A stretch of 32,975 nucleotides of DNA from Cloacimonetes bacterium UBA3900 (GCA_002391675.1 DGFM01000019.1:12106-45080); one strand, 5' to 3'; shown: positions 1 to 9,245, counted from the first letter of the stretch. Notes: generated from the sequence alone by a model not told the origin. Numbers and translations: made by a program.

Positions 1-290
1 AGCTCGTCCATGCGCTTCACCAATTTCTTGAGGTTTTCCTCGTTTTGGATCATCAGCGCAAAACGCTGGTATTTCTGGCTATCAAAGAGGATCTCGGCAA
101 AGGGCAGGACAAAAAACAGCGCCTGACTGCCGATGGAGCGTAGAGGCCGCAGCGATTCCACCAACATGATGCCCGCAGCGGCAAAGTGACGCTCTGCGAT
201 GAAGCGCGCCACCTTTTCTATCATCTCGGCGGCTTCTTCGTCGCTGATCTCTACGATGATCTCTTGATATTCGTGTTTCTTAAAGTTCAT
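1..290 (-). CDS. Unknown protein, C-terminus cut by window edge
   Basis: An open frame runs from an ATG at 290 to the left edge, about 96 codons with no stop. The protein starts MNFKKHEYQEII and has a charged, probably helical N-terminus, then a segment with ESLRPLRSIGSQALFF followed by a hydrophobic patch around residues 55-68. I do not recognise the family. The ATG overlaps the stop codon of the upstream comF gene as ATGA, so translational coupling is likely and supports the start. Sitting at the end of purS-purQ-comF, it is probably in the same transcript; that says nothing firm about function. Confidence 0.7.
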   Translation of the reverse strand, partial: MNFKKHEYQEIIVEISDEEAAEMIEKVARFIAERHFAAAGIMLVESLRPLRSIGSQALFFVLPFAEILFDSQKYQRFALMIQNEENLKKLVKRMDE

Positions 291-1006
291 GCAGCCCTCG
301 CTGCGGTGAAGATGTTTACTTCCCTGGCGCCGTGCTTTTTGAGCAGGATGGCGATCTGGTTTGCCGTGGTGCCGGTGGTAAAGACGTCGTCTATCAGCAG
401 GATGCGCTTGCCGCTCACCTCTTGTTTGCCTCTGAGTGCAAAGGCGCCATCCAGGTTGTGCTCGCGTTCCGCTTTGCTGAGCAGCGTCTGGCTGGCGGTG
501 TGTCTGGTACGCTTGAGCAGCCTGCAATATGGAATAGCGCTCTTTTTGCTCAAGCAGCGCGCCAAAAGTTCGCTCTGGTTGTAGCCTCTTTCCTTCTTGC
601 GCGTAAAGTAGAGGGGTACGGGCGTGATCACGTCGCAATTGTGCAGTGCATCTTCCTCTTGATAGGCTCTGTACATAGCTTCGCCCAGCCAGGCGGACAG
701 GCTGCTGTAGGCATTATATTTAAAATAGTGGATCACGTCTTTGATTGGGCCTTGAAAGATCCAGGCGCTGTGCGCAAAATCGTAAGATATCTCGCCGCTG
801 TCACATTCGGGACATTTGCCGGCCTCCATCAGCGTGTGGCATCTGGGGCAGCTGTTATCGTCCAAAGGGATGGCCTTTTCCATACAGTGGCGGCAGAGTA
901 CGTCCCTCGCCCTGTCCAGCCGCTCACCGCAGGAAAAGCAGGTGGGCGTGAGGATCAGGTCAATTCCCGCTTGCCAGAAAGCTCTCAAAGGCTTTGAGGA
1001 TTTCAT
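287..1006 (-). CDS. comF: ComF family phosphoribosyltransferase-like protein
   Basis: About 239 aa, usual for ComF/GntX proteins. The N-terminus has two CxxC pairs (CFSC ... CRHC) and then CPRC ... CPEC, the zinc-ribbon part. The C-terminus has the PRPP-binding loop ILLIDDVFTTGTT, with the two acidic residues followed by TTGTT. ComF proteins are known from DNA uptake in competent bacteria, where ComFC acts with the ComFA helicase, but many non-competent bacteria carry one of unknown role. I chose the ATG at 1006 (MKSSKPLRAF), which puts the first zinc pair about 25 residues in as usual; the frame is open to 1042. It overlaps the end of purQ by 47 nt. Family assignment is firm, physiological role is not. 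Confidence 0.9.
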   Translation of the reverse strand: MKSSKPLRAFWQAGIDLILTPTCFSCGERLDRARDVLCRHCMEKAIPLDDNSCPRCHTLMEAGKCPECDSGEISYDFAHSAWIFQGPIKDVIHYFKYNAYSSLSAWLGEAMYRAYQEEDALHNCDVITPVPLYFTRKKERGYNQSELLARCLSKKSAIPYCRLLKRTRHTASQTLLSKAEREHNLDGAFALRGKQEVSGKRILLIDDVFTTGTTANQIAILLKKHGAREVNIFTAARAA

Positions 1007-1655
1007 ATCCGTCCGATGATACCACAGCCTTGGTTGCAGCACGCTCTGGATGAGGCATCATGCCCAAAATCCGGCGGTTGACGCTGCAGATGCCGGCGAT
1101 ATTATTCACTGAACCGTTGGGATTGGCTTCGGGCGTGATCTGACCTTCTTCATCGGCATAGCGGAAGATCACCTGATCGTTGCCTTCCAGGATCTCAAGC
1201 TGTGCCTTGTCGAGATGGAATCTTCCCTTTTTGTGCGCAATCGGGATGTCCAATATCCGGCCCTTGTTGAGGCCATAAGTCCAGGGCGAATTGTTGGTCT
1301 CCACCCGGATGTTTTGATGTCTGCAGACGAAATCGAGGTTTTCATTGGCCAGCAGGCTGCCGGGCAAAAGCTGCGCCTCGGTGAGCACCTGAAATCCATT
1401 GCAGATGCCCAAAATATAGCCTCCCTTCCTGGCAAAAGAGACCACCTCTTTCATGATGGGAGAAAAACGCGCCAGCGCACCACTACGCAGATAATCACCA
1501 TAGGAAAATCCGCCCGGAAGCACCACTAAATCAGGATTCTGAAGGTCTGTATCTTTGTGCCAAATTGTACGGCTGTCATGACCCAGAGCGGCAAAAACGT
1601 CCACCGTGTCATGATCACAATTGGAACCGGGGAAGGTGATCACACTTACTCTCAA
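960..1655 (-). CDS. purQ: Phosphoribosylformylglycinamidine synthase subunit I (glutaminase)
   Basis: The 231-aa protein is the glutamine amidotransferase subunit of FGAM synthase, purine biosynthesis step 4. It releases ammonia from glutamine for PurL. The class I triad is visible: nucleophile Cys85 in GICNGFQ, and His202 and Glu204 in MMPHPER. The N-terminus VITFPGSNCDHD and the PGGFSYGDYLRSGA block are typical of PurQ. The start codon is TTG at 1655, overlapping the purS stop as TTGA, so the two are coupled. purL, the large subunit, is not in the window. Cytoplasmic. Confidence is high from motifs, length and the purS neighbour. Confidence 0.97.
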   Translation of the reverse strand: MRVSVITFPGSNCDHDTVDVFAALGHDSRTIWHKDTDLQNPDLVVLPGGFSYGDYLRSGALARFSPIMKEVVSFARKGGYILGICNGFQVLTEAQLLPGSLLANENLDFVCRHQNIRVETNNSPWTYGLNKGRILDIPIAHKKGRFHLDKAQLEILEGNDQVIFRYADEEGQITPEANPNGSVNNIAGICSVNRRILGMMPHPERAATKAVVSSDGYEILKAFESFLASGN

Positions 1656-1909
1656 GACTCTTCCACCTTTTCGATTTCAAAATGATAGTGTTCTGTATTG
1701 GGATTGGCCAAAAGTGTATCACAAATCTCTTTTACCTTGGGCTCCAATATGTCCGGATCGTCTTCTGCAAAAACGATCTCGATATACCTGCTGATACGCG
1801 TGCTCTGCACCGTATCAAAACCCAATTGAGACAAGGTTCCACTCACCGCTTTCCCTTGAGGATCAAGCACACTTGGCTTGAGCTGCACGAAAATCTTGGC
1901 TTTTAGCAT
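1652..1909 (-). CDS. purS: Phosphoribosylformylglycinamidine synthase subunit PurS
   Basis: This 85-aa protein has the size and pattern of PurS: KAKIFVQLKPSVLDPQGKAV at the start and LGFDTVQSTRISRYIEI in the middle. PurS is the small structural subunit that lets PurQ and the small form of PurL assemble and channel ammonia; it occurs only in organisms with the three-part enzyme. The ATG at 1909 follows a ribosome-binding site AAAGGGGAT. It overlaps the TTG start of purQ by 4 nt. Upstream on the same strand lies a TTGACT hexamer (1964-1969), a possible -35, with no convincing -10. Confidence 0.96.
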   Translation of the reverse strand: MLKAKIFVQLKPSVLDPQGKAVSGTLSQLGFDTVQSTRISRYIEIVFAEDDPDILEPKVKEICDTLLANPNTEHYHFEIEKVEES

Positions 1910-2011
1910 TAGCTATCCCCTTTAATTTTAATAGAATTTCCTTTTCTCTGGAAGGCTGTATTCAGTCAATACTTTTTTTAGGCCCGATAGGAGAGGCATG
2001 GGTGCGCAAGA

Positions 2012-2046
2012 GGGGGTAAGGGGTTGATAGGATAGGGGGTTAGGGG
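2012..2046 (+). other. G-run tract, possible G-quadruplex
   Basis: Four runs of four or five G (2012-2016, 2020-2023, 2035-2039, 2043-2046) are separated by loops of 3, 11 and 3 nt. The spacing fits an intramolecular G-quadruplex on the plus strand, lying between the end of the methyltransferase gene and the purS promoter region. Structure is inferred only. Confidence 0.4.
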
Positions 2047-2076
2047 CCGAATATAACATATGCGGGAATGTGTGGG

Positions 2077-2094
2077 GAAGGGTTTCTGCCCTTC
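2077..2094 (-). terminator. Hairpin at the methyltransferase stop codon
   Basis: A 6-bp perfect stem GAAGGG/CCCTTC with a 6-nt loop ends at the stop codon of the methyltransferase gene. No T-tract follows, so it is at best a weak or Rho-assisted terminator. Confidence 0.25.
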
Positions 2095-5000
2095 TATTTC
2101 TTAAACGTCCTGGCTTTTCTCAATCTGTTGGCCGTGAGTTCCAGCAAACCTGCATAGAGGGCTTTAACCTCCTCTGCTGTTAAACCTAAAGCCTGAAAGA
2201 CAACATCGTCTATGGCCTTTCTATCCGGCAGCGGGTTGGCATCGCGGAAATCGCTGGTTTCAGGGTCTACCCGCAGCTCTTCGAAAATGCTTTTGATTTC
2301 CCGGTGCTTGATGGCATCGATGCGAGCTTCTATGTCGCTGAGGTGAGAGATATGCTTGGGGTCTAAGATAGGTGTTAATTCTACCTCGTAAACCATCTTG
2401 TCCAGCAGGCCTTCACCGAGGCTTGTGCTTGAGTATACTTCCAATAAGAAGAAGAATAGGCTGGAGTTTAATATCAAAGCCAGGCTGAGCAAGTCTTCTT
2501 CTTGGCAATGAATCTCATACAGTCTCTTGTTGGCTAAAACACCGCGATTGAGATACACCTTAAATGAATCTGAAAAGCTGCATGGTATAATCAAATCGGG
2601 AATATCTCTAACTCCAAGATCATACCAGATTTTTCTATTTCTAAGTGATGGCGCATTATGAATGCCTGTGACATACTGTCCCTTTTTGCCGCCCTGTTTC
2701 ATTAGCTTCGGAGTCGATTCTCCTTTCTCGATGTATTTCAAGGCATTTGTACTCTTGAGCTCATTTTTATCATAAGGACAGGAAAAGACATAAAGCTCCA
2801 ATTCGTCAGGGTCGATGAGTATGGACTTACACTCTCTGGGGCTCTTAATGACGGGCTTGAGAAAGTCTTGTTCTATGTTGTCAGGATTGTCTAAAGGTAC
2901 GTAAAAGAAATCATCAGCTCCTGTTGTAATACCTCTTTTTACACTTGTTACATCACTTAGCTTGACCAACTTGTCATTTCCTTTTTCCATGATAGTGAAA
3001 AAGATGTCTGGGGCTTTGAGGTATACGCCACCCCACTTTGAGCCTCGATACTTATTTCCTTCGCTATTCTCCCAACCCTCCTCTGAAAGTGCAGCACGGC
3101 TGACTGGGTTCATTCTCAGGTCATCGTAATCTATCCTTTCAGATTTATCTTCAATATCCAAGAAGTTTTCTGTATAGAGGGAGTTTTCGAAGGGCAGCTT
3201 GAAGGCCACAAAGCGGATCAGGTCATCATCCCGCACCCTTTTTTGTGGAGCTCCGATCACAGAGATGATGGTATTTATGCCGGCTTCTCTAAAGACGCGC
3301 TTGGACAGGTTGTCGATGATGAAATAAATCTGGCACCTTTCCAAGAGGAACTTTTGCAACCAGGCCCCAAACTCCACATCCAACCATGAGTTGGAGCAGA
3401 TATAGTTTAGCACTCCTTTGGGATTGAGCAATCTCAAACCTCTGATGTAGAAGAAGGTGTAAAGGTCACTTTTTCCACTGATAATGTTTTCTGACAGGTC
3501 TTGGGGGAAGTCCTGACTTGCCATCTGCCTGAGAAGCTGTTTGTATTTGGTGTTTGGTTTGATTTTTCCCAGGGGGTCTTCAATCTCTTCTTGAGCGATA
3601 TAGGGCGGATTTCCTATCACGATATCAAAGCCTCCCTTATACATGAATATCTCAGGGAAGTCTATGCTCCAGAAGAAGGGCAGGTCGCCTTTGGCAATCT
3701 TTTGCATATTCTGCTCAATTTCTTTTACCTTAAGTCTTAGCTCTTCTGTCTTGAGTTTGAATTTCTGAGAAGTGAGCTCTATCTCGGATTGTATTTCCAC
3801 TCCAAAGATGTTGTCTTGCACCTCTATCTTGCTGGAGTCACTTTCTCTTTTGAATATCTGTGTATTGAGCCTTTGTTTTTCATCATCCAGAATGCCGATA
3901 AAGATGTTTCTATGTTCACGCTGTATTTCATGCAGTTGTTGGGGGCATTTGTTGTAATAGTAGTCATTTTTGAGCCTTACGAGTTTTTGTATCCTGGGAC
4001 TCATTTTTGCTGAGATGGCACCTTTTCCCGAGATGGGGAAGAGGCTATCGCCCAGCATTTGAATGAGGGAGTCACCCTGCTTGATCTTAAAATCGAAGGA
4101 TGGCAGCAGCGGCTCGTCGCTGTATTTGAAGCTATCTTCAGCTTCGATGAGCAGTGTGATCCAGAGCCTGAGCTGTGTGATCCAGACGGCCCACTGCTGC
4201 ACTTCCACGCCGTAGAGGGATTTGAAGATGATGCGTTTCTTGCGCTCATAGGGAGTGTCAATAGGGGTGTCCGGCAGGAAGTTTGCATAGATGGAGCATT
4301 CCATTTCGTCTATCACATTGAGCATGCCCACGGCAAAGGCACCGGAGCCGATGGCGGGATCGCAGACGGTGACGGTTTCCAGCTTTTGCAGCAGCTCCTC
4401 TGCTTCGGCTCTGGTAAAGTCTCCCACGGTTTGATCGCTTTCATCGCCATATTCCGGGAAGAAGAGCTTGTAGAGGTTTTCCAGGCTGATATCTGGCAGG
4501 TTGTTTTGCAGGTATTTGATGAGAGCGAGGCGGCACATAAAGTCCACTTCCAGGCGCGGGGTATAGATGGCGCCGTACTCTTTGTTGACCAGCTTTTCAA
4601 AGATGATGCCCAGGAATTCCGGGTTCAGCTCCAGCTCTTCATCGTAGAGGGTGTTTTCTTCCAGGGTAAAGTTGTAGCTGAAGAGGAAGTCTACGAATTT
4701 TCGGATGGCGTCATCGCTGATAGCGAGGCCCTTGGTATCGTAATCTTCATGTTTGCGAAACAAGCCGCCGTTGAGGTAGGGTGCCCGGCCCAGATGTGTA
4801 TCGAAGGGATCCGGTATATTTTGGTAGCGATGTTTGTTTTTGCTAAGCGGGGAATCATTCAGGGCTTTGAAAAATAGCGGTGCCAGCAGGTCTTGATATA
4901 TGCCCTGTTTGTGATCATCCGGGTCGTAGCACTGAAGATAATTGCTGATAAAGCTCTGATCGTCGCCGAGCCAGCCTTTCTTTTGCACAAAGCCCAGAAA

Positions 5001-5651
5001 GATGATGCGGATGGCGAAGAGCAGAGCGAAGTTGCTGGCCAGTTCTTCACTCACTTCCTGGTCGTGGGTGCTGAATATTCCTTGTTGGAGTTTTGCGTAT
5101 TCGTCTTCAAATTCTTTGTAGAAGATGGCCGACACCTTATCCACAGAGAAGATGTCCTTGAGCTCGTCCATACTGCTCATTTCATGCTTGCTCAGTTGCA
5201 GTCTATAGGTCTTGTTTGCCAAACCTTCACTCACATAGAATGAGTGTCTGCGGTAATTGCTGAAGGTGCGCTTTGTGCCTTTGTAAACTGGGTAAACCAA
5301 ACTGAGGCGGAAGGAATAGGCGTCGTCGTAAAAGACAAAAATGCCGCCCTGGGTGTATTCTTGTCTAATGATAGTGGTGGCTTTATCAAATTGTTTCTTG
5401 CGGGAGCTACGCTCCGTAAGCGCCCTGTCTACCTTGATGAGATAGATGCCGCATTTTGTCTTGAAGTCATCATCATACTGATCTTCAAATTCCAGCCTGC
5501 CTATGGTGCAGACAGATGAGAAATCTTCATCATCATACTTTGGCAGTTCGTTTATTTGTTCATGATAAAAACCGGAGGCGGAGTGGAAAAAGTCTGTCCA
5601 AGCCCGGGTACCATGTTTGGCGAATGCAATTGAGTCTACGATGCGATCCAT
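2094..5651 (-). CDS. Eco57I-like N6-adenine DNA methyltransferase of a restriction/defence module
   Basis: This 1185-aa protein is a large type IIG-style adenine methyltransferase. In order: an N-terminal domain of about 330 residues without a nuclease motif I can name; GAIYTP at 360-365 (methylase motif X); DPAIGSGAF starting at Asp431 (SAM-binding motif I); NPPY at 681-684 (catalytic motif IV of gamma-class N6-adenine methylases); and a C-terminal part from about residue 895 (SVKRGITTGADDFF, Gly907) that looks like a target-recognition domain. The start is 3 nt after the stop of the PLD-helicase gene, so the two form one transcript. Known families suggest DNA adenine methylation that marks self DNA while the helicase partner acts on unmodified DNA. 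DISARM class 1 also pairs an Eco57I-like methylase (DrmMI) with a SNF2 helicase, but no drmA or drmB is next to it. The specific system name is uncertain. Confidence 0.9.
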   Translation of the reverse strand: MDRIVDSIAFAKHGTRAWTDFFHSASGFYHEQINELPKYDDEDFSSVCTIGRLEFEDQYDDDFKTKCGIYLIKVDRALTERSSRKKQFDKATTIIRQEYTQGGIFVFYDDAYSFRLSLVYPVYKGTKRTFSNYRRHSFYVSEGLANKTYRLQLSKHEMSSMDELKDIFSVDKVSAIFYKEFEDEYAKLQQGIFSTHDQEVSEELASNFALLFAIRIIFLGFVQKKGWLGDDQSFISNYLQCYDPDDHKQGIYQDLLAPLFFKALNDSPLSKNKHRYQNIPDPFDTHLGRAPYLNGGLFRKHEDYDTKGLAISDDAIRKFVDFLFSYNFTLEENTLYDEELELNPEFLGIIFEKLVNKEYGAIYTPRLEVDFMCRLALIKYLQNNLPDISLENLYKLFFPEYGDESDQTVGDFTRAEAEELLQKLETVTVCDPAIGSGAFAVGMLNVIDEMECSIYANFLPDTPIDTPYERKKRIIFKSLYGVEVQQWAVWITQLRLWITLLIEAEDSFKYSDEPLLPSFDFKIKQGDSLIQMLGDSLFPISGKGAISAKMSPRIQKLVRLKNDYYYNKCPQQLHEIQREHRNIFIGILDDEKQRLNTQIFKRESDSSKIEVQDNIFGVEIQSEIELTSQKFKLKTEELRLKVKEIEQNMQKIAKGDLPFFWSIDFPEIFMYKGGFDIVIGNPPYIAQEEIEDPLGKIKPNTKYKQLLRQMASQDFPQDLSENIISGKSDLYTFFYIRGLRLLNPKGVLNYICSNSWLDVEFGAWLQKFLLERCQIYFIIDNLSKRVFREAGINTIISVIGAPQKRVRDDDLIRFVAFKLPFENSLYTENFLDIEDKSERIDYDDLRMNPVSRAALSEEGWENSEGNKYRGSKWGGVYLKAPDIFFTIMEKGNDKLVKLSDVTSVKRGITTGADDFFYVPLDNPDNIEQDFLKPVIKSPRECKSILIDPDELELYVFSCPYDKNELKSTNALKYIEKGESTPKLMKQGGKKGQYVTGIHNAPSLRNRKIWYDLGVRDIPDLIIPCSFSDSFKVYLNRGVLANKRLYEIHCQEEDLLSLALILNSSLFFFLLEVYSSTSLGEGLLDKMVYEVELTPILDPKHISHLSDIEARIDAIKHREIKSIFEELRVDPETSDFRDANPLPDRKAIDDVVFQALGLTAEEVKALYAGLLELTANRLRKARTFKK

Positions 5652-5654
5652 TGT

Positions 5655-8600
5655 TTATTTCCTTAGCTGGTTTTCTATGGCCACAATCACCTGTTTTTCG
5701 TGGGATTTGAGGCTGTCTTTCACCTTTTGGAGGTAGTCTTTGCCCAGTGCTTTTTGCAATGTTTCAAGCTCTTGGGCTATGAGCTGATAATCCGGCCTGC
5801 CGTTGTTGTGCCAGTCTACTATTCTTTTCAGCGTATATTCCGGCAGGGTTCCGTATTCATCTATATCTTTGCGCAGCATGATCAGGAATGAGCGCCAACC
5901 TTTCAGCTCTTCCACATTCATTTCCAGCAAATAGGAGAGGAAGTTGAATGCTTTTTCCGAGTTGCTCTGCTGGTGCCTGGTAGTGCTCAATTCTCCTGCA
6001 TTGGCTTTGAGCATTTTGTAGTTTGGCCAAAAGCTGTCGCTGAGTGGCAGGTGTTCTGTGTTCGGGCGGCATTCTATGCGGCCGAGAGCGTCCTCAATGG
6101 TGAGCGGCAGAAGCTGGTGATTTTCATCTATAAAGTCCTGGCTGACGCTGAACAGCTGTTTGCCCTTGCGGATGAACATCACCAGAGAATCTGAGCTGAA
6201 GGGCTTGGCGGTTTTGATGCGGATGGGCATGGTGTCCAGGGCCTTTACCCTTTCCGGGTATTCCTTTTCCCACTGCTGCATCAGCTTTTTGAGCCGGGTG
6301 TAAAAGCTTTCCTGCTCGAGGTCATCCGGGTTGGTTTGGATTTTTTCAAACAGTTTGGCCTGTTCGGGTTCTTCGTCCTCGCTGAAGATGCGGGCATCCT
6401 CTCCCAGGGTTTGATGGATCATAAACATCTTGTGGGAGGCGATGTCACGGCTTCGGACAATGTTCGCACCTTGCTCTGTGGGGAAGAAGTTGGTGATATG
6501 GAGGGTGTCAAAGACCTTTTTGCTGATGCGGTTGATGCGGCCCACGCGCTGGATAACGCGCACCGGGTTCCAGGGGATGTCATAGTTTACCACCATGCAG
6601 GCACGGTTGAGGTTGAAACCTTCCGAGAGCATATCGGTAGTCAAGAGTACGTCGTAGTCGTTCTTTTGCTTTTTGGGGTCGTGGGCGGCATCGAAGTTTG
6701 TATTGATCTCCTGCAGAAGGTTGCTGCCAATTGTACCTTCCACCACGAGTACTCTGTCTCTGTCATCCTTTTTAAAGCGCTCTTTCAGGTAGGGGGCGAG
6801 GCGTCTAACCGTATCTGCATATTCTGAGAAAATCAAGATTTTTGGTTTGGGTTCTCCACTTTGGGGTTCTTTCTTCAAGAACTCCTCAACTTTGTCCAAC
6901 AGGGTGATTCGTTTGGGATCGTTTTCCACGAGCTGCAAATCATCTATCTCTTGGATAATCTTGTCAAAGAGACGGATGTCAGACTCTATGTGGGCATAGA
7001 ATTCATCTTTCAGGGCAAAGCTGTTTACATCATAGATTAGGCTCTTCTTGCTATCCTCATCCTTGTTTTCTTCTGCGAATGCTTCCAATAGCTCATCTAT
7101 CTGTTCTGGGTCATCCAGGTCTGCCTTGTTTATCAGGTCGCGATTCATCACATAGCGGCCGCCGGAGCTTTGGATAAAGGATTTGATCCGCTCATAGGTG
7201 TGCTTGAAATTGACAATACTCTGATGAAAGGCGGCAAAGGAGCTCTCAAAGCGTTTAACAACCTGACGCCGCATGAGGTCGTAGAGGTTGTCTTGGCTCA
7301 AGCGGTCAATCTGTTCCTGGCGGCTGATTTTGTCATCGCTATCATCATCCAGTTGCTGCTCATAGCGATAGGGCATATAGATTGGGCCTCTGAAGCTGTC
7401 ATCACTATCGGGATTGTAGGTAAAATAGGTTCCGATCACCCTGTCGTAAAATTCTGATTGCTCGGGTGTGAGCTCATAAAACCATTCTTGGGGGTCGGCG
7501 ATTGTGGAGAGCTCATTTACTTCTTCACTGTAATCGGGGTCATTCAGCAGGTCAAGCCTGTTTCTGCGGATAGTGACAGGTTCCAGTACATCCCTGATCT
7601 GCTTGGAGAGCTGGGCAGACCGGGCCAAGACTTTGGCAATATCCACTATTTCCTCACCAAACAGAGCCTGGTATAGCTTTTGGGCTCTGCTGGCCTTTTC
7701 AGGATCAGGGGACTTGTAGTTTTTACGGATAAAGGCGAGGTCTCTAAATAGGTAGTTGAAAGACCGGAAGAGCTCGTCCAGATTGCTGCTTAGTGTGATA
7801 TTGGACTTTTTGGGCACAATAAAAAGCCTCAGCATGGAAAGGATGTCTGCGGGTGAGTTGTTGAAAGGTGTGGCGGTGAGCAGGATCACGGTTTTGCCGC
7901 GGCAGATCATGCTCAGCTTCTCATAGGTCTCGGTGGAGCTGTTGCGATAGCGATGCGCTTCGTCCACGACGATCACCTCTATGCCCTCAGTGTTTTTTAT
8001 AAACTCCATGATGCCATCCAAATCGCCGCTGGAACGAACTTCCCAATCGTAGAGCTCAAATTGCTGCATATACTTCTTCCAGCCTGAGCCGGCTGCGTCG
8101 TCTCCGATAATGCCCGGGGGACAGATCACGATTCCACGCTTGCCCAATCTGTTGGCGATCAGGGAGGCGATGATGGATTTTCCCAAACCCACGACGTCGG
8201 CCAAAATCACGCCACCATGGTCTTCGATAATGGAAAGGGCTTGCGTGACGGCATCTATCTGATATTGCAGCTTCCTGTAGCCGTTTTTCTCCAAGAGGTA
8301 CTCGATGTAGTGGCTGGACTTTTGCCTGTGGAAGCTGCCCAGCCAGGTCTTGACCACAAACATATAGGCATCAAAAGGATGGACGGACTTGAGCAGTGTG
8401 TTTTCGGATACGAACCTGACGAGCTTCTCTTTATAATCCGGGGGCTCGGTAATCTGAGTGGCAGTTTCCCAAAGGCTGTCGAAATATTCCGTTGCTCCAT
8501 CATAATAGAAATTATCGCAAATTTGCACGTTGAACTCGCCCTGGCTTCCGAGACCGGCTTTGGTGAGGTTGCTGCTTCCGGTAATCATACATCCTTTGAA

Positions 8601-9044
8601 CGCTTTGCTAAGCGTCCAATCATCTTTAAGACCAAAGAGGTATAGCTTGGCATGGTTGGGCTCTTTTGTCTTGCGGATGATGATTTTGCCGGCGAGGATC
8701 TGCTCCAGGATAAATTCGGCTTGCTCATAGAATTCCCGATTGTCAAAATCATCGTTATTGAGGGCAGTTACAATGGATTTTTGATAATCCTCACGGCGCT
8801 CATTATGGCTTTTACCGCTCTGGCCTGCATATTCAATCAGGCCGTAGTTTTGGGCATCCACATTCAAACCCACCAAGACCTTGAGAGTCACACCTTCATT
8901 GGCCTTCAGGCTGTCTATCAGCTCACGTATTCCTGAAAAGTAAAAGAAGCCCACCAAAAACCGGAGCTCCACTGCTACCGGGATGAGTTCTGAAATTCTG
9001 GTCTTTAGTTGGTTGCTACCTTCATTGGTGATGAAGTTGCTCAT
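5655..9044 (-). CDS. PLD-like nuclease domain fused to SNF2/DEAH helicase
   Basis: This 1129-aa protein has an N-terminal phospholipase D-like domain with one HxK motif (His131, Lys133 in HAKLYLF) and the following GSSNLT at 156-161. Next comes a superfamily 2 helicase of SNF2 type: Walker A DVVGLGKS at 283-290 (Lys289), DEAH at 361-364, motif III LLTATPFNN at 389-397, and the second RecA lobe with motif VI QRVGRINR from Gln832. PLD domains of this sort are often nucleases that dimerise to complete the active site. The ATG at 9044 follows AAAAAGGAG with suitable spacing. It precedes the methyltransferase by 3 nt, so I infer it is the ATP-driven restriction half of the module. Close analogues are the helicase subunits of type I/III enzymes and DrmD/DrmC of DISARM; here the PLD and helicase are one chain. 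Confidence 0.92.
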   Translation of the reverse strand: MSNFITNEGSNQLKTRISELIPVAVELRFLVGFFYFSGIRELIDSLKANEGVTLKVLVGLNVDAQNYGLIEYAGQSGKSHNERREDYQKSIVTALNNDDFDNREFYEQAEFILEQILAGKIIIRKTKEPNHAKLYLFGLKDDWTLSKAFKGCMITGSSNLTKAGLGSQGEFNVQICDNFYYDGATEYFDSLWETATQITEPPDYKEKLVRFVSENTLLKSVHPFDAYMFVVKTWLGSFHRQKSSHYIEYLLEKNGYRKLQYQIDAVTQALSIIEDHGGVILADVVGLGKSIIASLIANRLGKRGIVICPPGIIGDDAAGSGWKKYMQQFELYDWEVRSSGDLDGIMEFIKNTEGIEVIVVDEAHRYRNSSTETYEKLSMICRGKTVILLTATPFNNSPADILSMLRLFIVPKKSNITLSSNLDELFRSFNYLFRDLAFIRKNYKSPDPEKASRAQKLYQALFGEEIVDIAKVLARSAQLSKQIRDVLEPVTIRRNRLDLLNDPDYSEEVNELSTIADPQEWFYELTPEQSEFYDRVIGTYFTYNPDSDDSFRGPIYMPYRYEQQLDDDSDDKISRQEQIDRLSQDNLYDLMRRQVVKRFESSFAAFHQSIVNFKHTYERIKSFIQSSGGRYVMNRDLINKADLDDPEQIDELLEAFAEENKDEDSKKSLIYDVNSFALKDEFYAHIESDIRLFDKIIQEIDDLQLVENDPKRITLLDKVEEFLKKEPQSGEPKPKILIFSEYADTVRRLAPYLKERFKKDDRDRVLVVEGTIGSNLLQEINTNFDAAHDPKKQKNDYDVLLTTDMLSEGFNLNRACMVVNYDIPWNPVRVIQRVGRINRISKKVFDTLHITNFFPTEQGANIVRSRDIASHKMFMIHQTLGEDARIFSEDEEPEQAKLFEKIQTNPDDLEQESFYTRLKKLMQQWEKEYPERVKALDTMPIRIKTAKPFSSDSLVMFIRKGKQLFSVSQDFIDENHQLLPLTIEDALGRIECRPNTEHLPLSDSFWPNYKMLKANAGELSTTRHQQSNSEKAFNFLSYLLEMNVEELKGWRSFLIMLRKDIDEYGTLPEYTLKRIVDWHNNGRPDYQLIAQELETLQKALGKDYLQKVKDSLKSHEKQVIVAIENQLRK

Positions 9045-9116
9045 CGAGTACTGCTCCTTTTTATCGTAATCTTACAATTCAAGTGGCGAGTCCATCCTTT
9101 ATTTTCCTCTCTTTCC

Positions 9117-9122
9117 TGTCAA
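9117..9122 (-). promoter_or_regulatory. Candidate -35 box TTGACA for the defence module
   Basis: An exact TTGACA lies 73 nt upstream of the PLD-helicase ATG on its strand. At 17 nt spacing the -10 would be AAGGAT, a poor match. It is one of several exact TTGACA boxes in gene-upstream positions of this window. Confidence 0.3.
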
Positions 9123-9245
9123 ATACTTTATTTCTACTGGCCCCGTGGATGAGATGATGGAGGCTGGATTTTGAGGATGAGCTCCTGCCCGGCCCAGCTT
9201 CGCTCTTGACAAAAAGTGGGGCTGTATTTGGCTTGTGGAAATACA

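Noticed and set aside
4059..4877. Long plus-strand ORF of 272 aa opposite the methyltransferase
   Set aside because: Antisense shadow: the minus strand has clear methylase motifs and the plus frame has no recognisable domain or start signal.
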